Translations under genes and position numbers: made by a program
In this document: piece after piece, positions 1 through 5,019 of the stretch
Layout of the letters: each line of letters opens with the position of its first letter
Numbering within the stretch: position 1 is the first letter of the stretch
NCBI GenBank assembly: GCA_018903185.1
Contig: JAHIQV010000448.1
Location: forward strand, 1-5,019
DNA: 5,019 bases
Source: Gammaproteobacteria bacterium
Lineage (GTDB): Bacteria > Pseudomonadota > Gammaproteobacteria > Burkholderiales > Burkholderiaceae_C
Direction of reading: 5' to 3'
Notes under the pieces: generated by a model
The model's database searches: none
The model's input: only the letters and a program-made list of their open reading frames with translations
What the model was told of the DNA's origin: nothing

Positions 1-3000
1 CACCGCGCTGGCCCAGGTGATGGTCAAGGCTGTGGATCAGGCGGCGCGTGGACAAGCCGGCGTGATGCGTCCCGAACTCTCGATGGAAGTGGCCACCACC
101 ACGTTGTACCTTGAGGCGGCGCTTGATGATTTCGATCCCAGCGATGAGGAGTTCACCGAGCGCACCCAGGCGCTCGCGGTCCGGCTTGAAAACGTTCTGG
201 GTGGTGCACCTGCGGAACCCCTGGAAGCCTGGATGGAGCAGCTCTACCGCCGGGTGAGCGACAGGCAGACCATGGGCAGCGTGGTCGGTGAGCTCAAGGT
301 ATCGCTGGGTGAGGCCGAAAAGTCGCTGGATCAGTTTTTCCGCATGCCGCGCGAAAAAGCCTGTCTTCATGTTGCGGTCTCGCAGCTCGCACAGATGCGT
401 GGCGTGCTCTCGGTTCTCGGTCTGGATCAGGCGGTTCAGGCGGTGAGCCGCATGCGCACGGTCGTCGAACAGATTCTGGACACCGAGGTGGACGAAGTCA
501 TGGCCCGCGAGGCGGGCACGTTCCAGCAACTGGGGGACAACCTCAGCGCCTTGAGTTTCCTGGTCGACATGCTCAACTACCAGCCAGCGCTGGCGAAGAA
601 GCTGTTTGTCTTTGACGAAGAGACGGGTGAGTTGCGTCCGGTCATGGGACGCACGGTGAATCCCGCGTCGTCAGCGATGACCGACGAAGTCCAGGCCATC
701 AGCGTTGGCGTGCAGCGGGTGGTGGAGGGTGCGCAGGGCGATGTCAATCTGGCCGATCTGAGCCAGCAGCTCGATACCCTGGCCGATCAGGCTCAGCTGG
801 CCGAGCAGCCCGGCGTGGCGCGCGCTGCGCGCGAGGCCGCGCAAGCCGTGGTCAACCACGACGCCCAGGCGGGCGCGCAGGCCCTGGTCGGGCTGTCGCA
901 GGTGGTGATGCCCTCGTCCGTTCCCGAGGTGATACAGCAGGCCCAGGACAACGACAACGACGACGAAGACCTGCTCGACATCTTCCTGGAGGAGGCGCGC
1001 GAGGTGGTGGTCAATGGACTGGACGCGGTGCACCAGTTGCAGGCGCATCCGGGCGAACTGGAGCAGCTCACAACCCTGCGCCGTGCCTTCCACACCCTCA
1101 AGGGCAGTTCGCGCATGGTTGGCTTGGCCGAGTTTGGCGAGGCTGCCTGGGCGATGGAGCAGTTGTTTAACGCGGTGCTGGCAGAGCAACGCCCTGCCGC
1201 CACCGGCCTGCTGACCCTGGCGCACGATGCGATGGGCGCGTTCAACCGCTGGGTGGACGCGATTGAGGCCCGCGCCAACCACGAGTGGAATGCCCAAGCT
1301 TTCGTCCGCAGTGCGCAGGCCTGGCGCGACCAGGCTCTGTACCTGCCGCTGGACGTGGCCGGTGCCGATGCCGAGTCGTTGACCGTGCCAGCCGAGCCCG
1401 AGCAGGAGGCTGCGCAGACCGTGACCGTGGTGGACTGGGATGAACCCGACGCGTTCGATGAACCGCCACCCGATTTTGCCGAGACGTCCTCTGTGGATAT
1501 CGACTTCAGTCTGGAGCCCGAACCATCGATGAAGGGCGCCGAGGTGTCGTCGCCCATGCTGTCCGACATCGATTTCGACAGCCTCTCCCTGGTGTCATCG
1601 AAGGTCCAAGTGCCGGATGATGCCGAAGAGGCGATGGAGCCGGAGGACCTCGCAGAGCAAACCGCCATGGGCGTGCCGTCGATGTTCGACGACATTTCGC
1701 TCGATCTGGACGATCTGTCGGCGTTGGACAATGCCGCGCCACAGACTGTTGAAACGGCAGCCGGGTCCGAGGGAACCGGGGCAGTCGCAACCGGAGCGCA
1801 AGAGGCGCCCGGGCAGATCGACGTGGACATCTTTGCCACGCCCGAAAAGGCCGAAGCGGCCGATGTGACGATCGAGGTCGTCGACTTCGAGGACGATCAG
1901 CTCGAACAGCCGGAGCCGGATCTTGCAGAGAACCTGGCAGACCTGGCGCTGGCCGAGGTGACACCGGAAGAGGCAACGCCCGATACACCGGTGACGGACC
2001 AGGAACCGGCGTCGCCGGAAGCCACGCCGGAAGAAGAACCGGTGGTTGATGCCACGACGGACGACATGCCCGATGACCAGACCCGGTTGATCGGACCGCT
2101 GCGCATCGGCATCAAGCTCTACAACGTGTACCTGAACGAAGCCGACGAGTGGTCGCGCCGCCTGTGCACCAGCCTCGCCGAGTGGTCGCTGGAGCGTCAC
2201 GAGCCCGTACCCGACCAGGCCGAGGCCCTCGCACACTCGCTGGCGGGCGCTTCCGCCACGGTGGGTTTCCAGCCGCTCTCGGACATTGCCCGGGCGCTGG
2301 AGCATGCGTTGGGCGCTGTCGCCCTGCACCAGCAGGGCGGGGTGGTCGCCACCGCCGAACAGTCGCAGCTGTTTGTCGATGCCGCCGAAGACATCCGCCG
2401 CCTGCTGCACCAGTTTGCCGCGGGCTTCTTCAAGGAGCCCAGTCCCGACCTGCTGGCCGCGCTGGACCGGCTGCTGCACGCACCCGTGCCCAGCACGGAA
2501 GGGCTGGACATCGAACCACTCTCGGGTTGGGACGCCGAACTTCCATCGGACGCAGCGCCGGGTATCGAGAGCACGGTAGCCCCAGACGATGTGGCATCGG
2601 CTTTCGCCCCGCCAGATTTCGAGGCCACGGGTCTGGGTGATCCAGCGACCGTGATCGCACCCCTGGTCGAGGCGGAGAGCCAGGGACCGGTGCAGGACAT
2701 CGACGACGACATCGATGTGCTCGACACCATTGACGTGGACCTGTTCCCCATCTTTGCCGATGAGGCGCTTGAACTGCTGCCCCGGCTGGGCGCAGCCCTG
2801 CGCCAATGGGTGGCACGGCCGGAAAACACGAGTGCCCGGGCCGAGGTGCTGCGCAACCTGCACACCCTCAAGGGCAGTGCCCGACTGGCCGGCGCGCTGC
2901 GTCTGGGCGAGATGGCGCACCGCATGGAAACCGATGCCGAGCGTCTGGGATCCGAGGTGCAGAACTCGGTCGAGGTCGAGCCCCTGATGGCTTCTTTTGA

Positions 3001-5019
3001 TGCCATCAATGCCCGCTTCGAGGTGTTGCGCCAGATCGATCCCGAAGCGCCGGATGTGGTCCGGCACGCGCCCGAACAGGCGGTCACCGATGAGCTGTCG
3101 GCGACGCCAGCACCCGAGACAGTCGCCCCCCCGGTGGTCGAATCGGTCGACACGGCAGAAATGTCTGGCCTGACCGGGCTGGATTTGCCCAGCGCACCCA
3201 AGGCCGTGATAGCCCGTGCTGGCGCTGCGGTGCGGGTGCGCCCGGAACTGCTCGACCGCTTGGTCAACCAGACCGGCGAGGTGATGATCACCCGTTCACG
3301 CATGGAGTCCGAACTGGTCGCCCTGCGCGGATCGCTCAAGGACCTGACGGGCAACCTTGACCGCTTGCGCCTGCAGCTGCGAGATATCGAGTTGCAGGCC
3401 GAGACCCAGATGCAATCGCGCCTGGCGCAAGCCCGCGATGCCGACCAGTCGTTTGACCCGCTGGAGTTCGACCGCTTCACCCGAGTGCAGGAACTCACCC
3501 GCATGATGGCCGAGTCGGTGAACGACGTGGCCACCGTGCAGCGCAACCTGCAACGCGCGGTGGAAGCGACCGAAGACGGGTTGGTCGCTCAGGGTCGCCA
3601 GACGCGTGAGCTGCAGCGCGACCTGCTGCGCACCCGCATGGTGGAGTTCGAAGGCATTTCCGAGCGGCTCTACCGCGTGGTGCGCCAAGCCTCCAAGGAA
3701 ACCGGCAAACAGGTGCGCCTGGACATCGTGGGTGGTCACATTGAAATGGACCGTGGTGTGCTCGACCGGATGACCGCGGCCTTTGAACACCTGCTGCGCA
3801 ACTGTGTGGTGCACGGCATCGAACCGCCCGAGGTCCGTCTGGCCGCTGGCAAGGCGGCCGAAGGGCACATCGAGGTCCGGCTGGCCCATGAACTCAACGA
3901 TGTGTCGTTGGTGTTCCAGGACGATGGTGCCGGGCTGGACCTGGCGCGTTTGCGTGAGAGGGCGCTTGCGATGGGCCATGTGGTCGCGGGCACCGAGCTC
4001 AGTGACGAGGAAGCGGCCCAGCTGGTCTTCATGCCGGGACTCACGACCGCCAGCGAGGTGTCTTCACTGGCCGGGCGCGGCGTGGGCATGGACGTGGTGC
4101 GCACCGATGTGGTGGCACTGGGTGGCCGTGTCGAAACCCGTACCCGCCCGGGCCATGGCACGGATTTCAAGCTCGTGCTGCCGCTGACCACCGCTGTCAC
4201 CCAGGTGGTGATGGTGCGCGCGGGTTCGCTCACGCTGGGCGTGCCGTCGAACCTGGTGGAGTTGGTCCGCCGCGTGAGTGCCGACGAGCTGGCCCAGGCC
4301 TATGCCAAGGGCACGCTGACGGTGGTCGGGGAAGAGGTGCCTTTCTATTGGGCAGGCGCCCTGCTGCAATCGTCCGCCCGGTCGCAGGAGGCCAAGGGGC
4401 GGACGCTGCCGGTGGTGATCTTCCGCAGTGCGGCGCAGCGCGTGGCCATGCATGTGGACGAGGTGCTGGGCAACCAGGAAGTCGTGGTCAAGAACCTGGG
4501 GCCGCAGCTTTCGCGTTTGCCCGGTCTGGCGGGCATGTCGGTGCTGGCTTCGGGCGCGGTGGCGCTGATCTACAACCCGGTGGCGCTGGCCACGGTGTAC
4601 GGGCCACAGGTGCGTGAGTGGGTGTCCACCCAGACACAGCAGTCGGTGCAGACCGGTGCGGAGGTGCCGCTGTCGATGGACATGGCGACCAGCGCCGTGC
4701 CGCTGGTGCTGGTGGTTGACGATTCCATCACCGTGCGCCGTGTGACGCAGCGCCTGCTGCAGCGCGAGGGCTACCGCGTGTCGCTCGCCGCCGATGGCCT
4801 GCAGGCGCTGGAGCGCCTGCAGCAGGAACGCCCGACGGTGGTGCTGTCCGACATCGAGATGCCGCGCATGGACGGTTTCGATCTGGTGCGCAACATCCGC
4901 AGCGATCCGCGCCTCGCGGCCCTGCCGGTGATCATGATCACTTCGCGTATCGCCGAGAAACACCGCGAACACGCGCGTGAACTCGGTGTGGACCACTACC
5001 TCGGCAAGCCGTATGCGGA
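1..5019 (+). CDS. chpA: ChpA/PilL-type hybrid chemosensory histidine kinase (multi-Hpt, CheA core, receiver), partial at both ends
   Basis: One reading frame, first full codon at base 2, stays open through the whole window and encodes 1,672 residues with neither start nor stop. Domain order is FimL-like region, three recognisable Hpt domains (His364, His745, His954), CheA dimerisation segment, HATPase, CheW-like domain and CheY-like receiver (Asp1617). Several Hpt domains ahead of a CheA core with a fused C-terminal receiver is the hallmark of ChpA (also called PilL), the kinase of the Pil-Chp system that controls type IV pilus motility. It should be a cytoplasmic protein at the receptor array; no membrane segment is visible in this part. 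Family members commonly exceed 1,900 residues, so several hundred N-terminal residues are probably missing, but only about 20-40 at the C-terminus. Codon use is uniformly GC-rich and I see no frameshift. The class is very secure; the symbol (chpA versus pilL) is a naming choice, and control of pili is inferred because no pil genes are in view. Confidence 0.95.
74..646 (+). other. FimL-like N-terminal helical region with a His-less Hpt-like bundle (domain of the CDS)
   Basis: Residues about 25-215 begin with ELSMEVATTTLYLEAAL and continue as amphipathic helices. This resembles the region of ChpA that is homologous to the scaffold protein FimL. Residues 130-141 (AQMRGVLSVLGL) align in spacing with the Hpt motif HTLKGSSRMVGL of the next domain: both glycines match, but Ala130 sits where the phosphorylatable His would be. 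The region therefore looks like an Hpt-type fold that cannot accept phosphate at that site, consistent with a scaffolding or localisation role as for FimL. The family assignment rests on recalled pattern, not on a search, and the boundaries are approximate. Confidence 0.6.
959..1351 (+). other. Hpt domain A, canonical phosphotransfer histidine (His364) (domain of the CDS)
   Basis: Residues about 320-450. An acidic lead-in (DNDNDDEDLL) runs into the first helix, LLDIFLEEAREVV. The phosphorylation helix follows, with RRAFHTLKGSSRMVGL; its His364 is encoded at 1091-1093. The H-x-L-K-G-S pattern, with Lys367 and Gly368, is the standard active form of Hpt domains. Later helices (EFGEAAWAMEQLFNAVL and a TGLLTLAHDAMGAFNRWVDA segment) complete the four-helix bundle. 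It should be a substrate of the HATPase in the same protein or an intermediate in a relay with the fused receiver; which of these cannot be told from sequence. Confidence 0.93.
1352..2083 (+). other. Long acidic Pro/Glu/Asp linker between Hpt A and Hpt B (region of the CDS)
   Basis: Residues about 451-694 are dominated by Asp, Glu, Pro, Ala and Thr with no fold I recognise, and are probably disordered. Short hydrophobic-acidic motifs recur: SVDIDFSLEPEP (498-509), LSDIDFDSLSL (520-530), FDDISLDLDDLSALD (562-576) and QIDVDIFATPE (605-615). A Pro-rich acidic run with TPEEATP and SPEATPEEEP lies at 654-680. Such linkers are typical of multi-Hpt kinases and vary greatly between species. They tether mobile phosphotransfer domains; whether the motifs also bind something is unknown. 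Confidence 0.8.
2084..2446 (+). other. Hpt domain B with variant motif HSLAGA (His745) (domain of the CDS)
   Basis: Residues about 695-815. The domain opens with the helix IGIKLYNVYLNEADEWSRRL. The phosphorylation helix reads EALAHSLAGASATVGFQPL, with His745 encoded at 2234-2236. The histidine, the Gly three residues after Ser746 (Gly749) and the later Gly755 are kept, but the usual Lys of H-x-L-K-G is Ala748. The surrounding helices (DIARALEHALGAVALHQQ and FVDAAEDIRRLLHQFAAGFF) support an intact four-helix bundle. Phosphorylation is possible but less certain than in domains A and C, because the Lys normally helps the phosphotransfer surface. Confidence 0.85.
2495..2713 (+). other. Second acidic linker between Hpt B and Hpt C (region of the CDS)
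   Basis: Residues about 832-904 are low in complexity and rich in Pro, Ala, Asp and Glu. The stretch contains GLDIEPLSGWDAELP, and beyond its end the strongly acidic QDIDDDIDVLDTIDVD leads straight into the first helix of Hpt C. It resembles the first linker in composition and in its D-I-D type motifs, but is about a third of the length. No structured domain is evident. Confidence 0.7.
2714..3046 (+). other. Hpt domain C, canonical phosphotransfer histidine (His954) (domain of the CDS)
   Basis: Residues about 905-1015. The first helix, DLFPIFADEALELLPRLGAAL, follows an acidic lead-in much like that of Hpt A. The phosphorylation helix reads RNLHTLKGSARLAGALRLGE, with His954 encoded at 2861-2863 and the active-type H-T-L-K-G-S motif. 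The helix AHRMETDAERL and the closing helix around EPLMASFDAINARFEVL complete the bundle. This is the Hpt nearest the catalytic core. It is a plausible main substrate, but position alone does not prove it. A short Pro/Val-rich linker (about 1018-1068) then joins it to the dimerisation segment. Confidence 0.93.
3221..3661 (+). other. CheA-type dimerisation (P3) segment with extended helical insert (domain of the CDS)
   Basis: Residues about 1074-1220. It starts with VRVRPELLDRLVNQTGEV, the usual entry to the CheA P3 dimerisation hairpin. It ends with RELQRDLLRTRMVEFEGI, corresponding to the second P3 helix that feeds the HATPase. Between them is a charged helical stretch (about 1100-1195) containing FDPLEFDRFTRVQELTRMMA. 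The whole is roughly twice the length of the P3 of ordinary chemotaxis CheA, which I recall as about 65-70 residues. This longer form is familiar from ChpA/PilL-type kinases, and probably makes a longer antiparallel coiled bundle at the dimer interface. Confidence 0.85.
3674..4192 (+). other. CheA-type HATPase (P4) catalytic domain (domain of the CDS)
   Basis: Residues about 1225-1397. The ATP-binding boxes are all present: N-box EHLLRNCVVHGIEPP with Asn1267 and His1271; G1 QDDGAGLD with Asp1308 and Gly1309; F-box VFMPGLTTA; G2 GRGVGMDVVR (about 1358-1367); G3 GHGTDFKLVLPLT. The domain binds ATP and transfers its gamma phosphate to Hpt histidines. The N-box has Val1270 where most CheA proteins have Asp (VDHGIE); the core Asn is intact, so activity is expected. 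The layout is that of CheA rather than of membrane sensor kinases, which agrees with the absence of a DHp histidine. Confidence 0.94.
4190..4636 (+). other. CheW-like (P5) array-coupling domain (domain of the CDS)
   Basis: Residues about 1397-1545 directly follow the HATPase. Recognisable parts are TAVTQVVMVRAGSLTLGVPS, with the N-terminal strand pair; the loop around LVELVRRVSADEL; LPVVIFRSAAQRVAMHVDEV; and the closing LPGLAGMSVLASGAVALIYN, which matches the end of CheA regulatory domains (conserved Gly and a final strand before the Asn). This domain couples the kinase to CheW-type adaptors (PilI/ChpC in the Pil-Chp system) and to the receptor PilJ. Those partners are inferred from the family, not seen here. 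Confidence 0.9.
4694..5017 (+). other. C-terminal CheY-like receiver domain, cut by the window end (domain of the CDS)
   Basis: Residues about 1565-1672. All the signature positions are present: the acidic pair Asp1573-Asp1574 in LVLVVDDSITVRR; the phospho-acceptor Asp1617 (codon 4850-4852) in VVLSDIEMPRMDGFDL; Thr1647-Ser1648 in PVIMITSR; and Lys1669 in HYLGKPYA. Only the last helix, perhaps 15-20 residues, lies beyond the window. A complete active site suggests it accepts phosphate from one or more Hpt domains, possibly as a sink or relay stage, as proposed for ChpA-type hybrids. The domain is joined to the CheW-like part by a short Gln/Thr/Ser-rich linker (about 1541-1564). Confidence 0.95.

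Noticed and set aside
671..1839. Two overlapping minus-strand frames opposite Hpt A and the first linker.
   Set aside because: They overlap each other in different phases and oppose the kinase frame. The translations have biased composition and no motif.
1961..2041. Possible tandem DNA repeat at the TPEEATP/SPEATPEEEP stretch.
   Set aside because: The similarity is at the level of Pro/Glu/Thr composition; the units are not regular in length or in DNA sequence, so it is low-complexity linker and not a true tandem repeat.
1595..3067. Long minus-strand open frame (490 codons).
   Set aside because: It lies wholly opposite the well-supported kinase frame, covering Hpt B, Hpt C and both acidic linkers. 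Its translation is rich in Arg, Gly, His and Gln with no recognisable domain. GC-rich coding DNA with few stops on the opposite strand readily makes such frames.
2197..3546. Minus-strand open frame of 449 codons rich in Ser, Ala and Arg.
   Set aside because: It is antisense to Hpt domains and the dimerisation segment. The Ser/Ala/Arg composition is the typical shadow of a GC-rich gene, and it overlaps another minus-strand frame in a different phase.
1014..4617. Short plus-strand frames of 60-165 codons in other phases inside the kinase gene.
   Set aside because: They are Trp/Arg/Pro-rich out-of-frame readings of the same DNA, without homology that I recognise.
4064..4996. Minus-strand open frame of 310 codons rich in His, Arg and Gln.
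   Set aside because: It is antisense to the HATPase, CheW-like and receiver domains, whose motifs are unmistakable. No domain and no independent ribosome-binding context was seen.

Overview
The window lies inside one very long protein-coding gene. It is read on the + strand, with the first complete codon at position 2, and has no stop across all 5,019 bases (1,672 codons). Both ends of the gene are outside the window. The product is a giant CheA-type hybrid histidine kinase of the ChpA/PilL class, the central kinase of the Pil-Chp chemosensory system. In the organisms where it has been studied, this system controls type IV pili, twitching motility and surface sensing. The high G+C content, strong third-position G/C preference and detailed wording of the domains suggest a betaproteobacterium, probably Burkholderiales (Comamonadaceae-like). 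That placement is inference from family resemblance; there is no marker gene here.

Residue numbers below count from the first complete codon. In order the window holds: a FimL-like helical region with no phosphorylatable His at the expected place (about 25-215); a further Ala/Gln-rich helical stretch (about 225-305); Hpt domain A with HTLKGS at His364; a long acidic Pro/Glu/Asp linker (about 450-695); Hpt domain B with a variant HSLAGA motif at His745; a second acidic linker (about 830-905); Hpt domain C with HTLKGS at His954; a short Pro/Val-rich linker; an enlarged CheA-type dimerisation segment (about 1076-1220); a HATPase with N, G1, F, G2 and G3 boxes (about 1225-1397); a CheW-like domain (about 1397-1545); and a C-terminal receiver with phospho-acceptor Asp1617. 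The window ends just after the receiver Lys (KPYA), probably a few dozen codons before the stop.

The expected mechanism is that the HATPase phosphorylates one or more Hpt histidines, that phosphate passes to the fused receiver and to separate PilG/PilH-type CheY proteins, and that the CheW-like domain docks the kinase to a PilJ-type receptor array. None of those partners is in the window. There is no intergenic DNA, RNA gene, mobile element or CRISPR array. The long open frames on the minus strand are shadows of GC-rich coding sequence. I see no evidence of an undescribed system. The points worth a second look are domain-level: the variant Hpt, the His-less Hpt-like region, the acidic linker motifs, the enlarged dimerisation segment and a substituted N-box.
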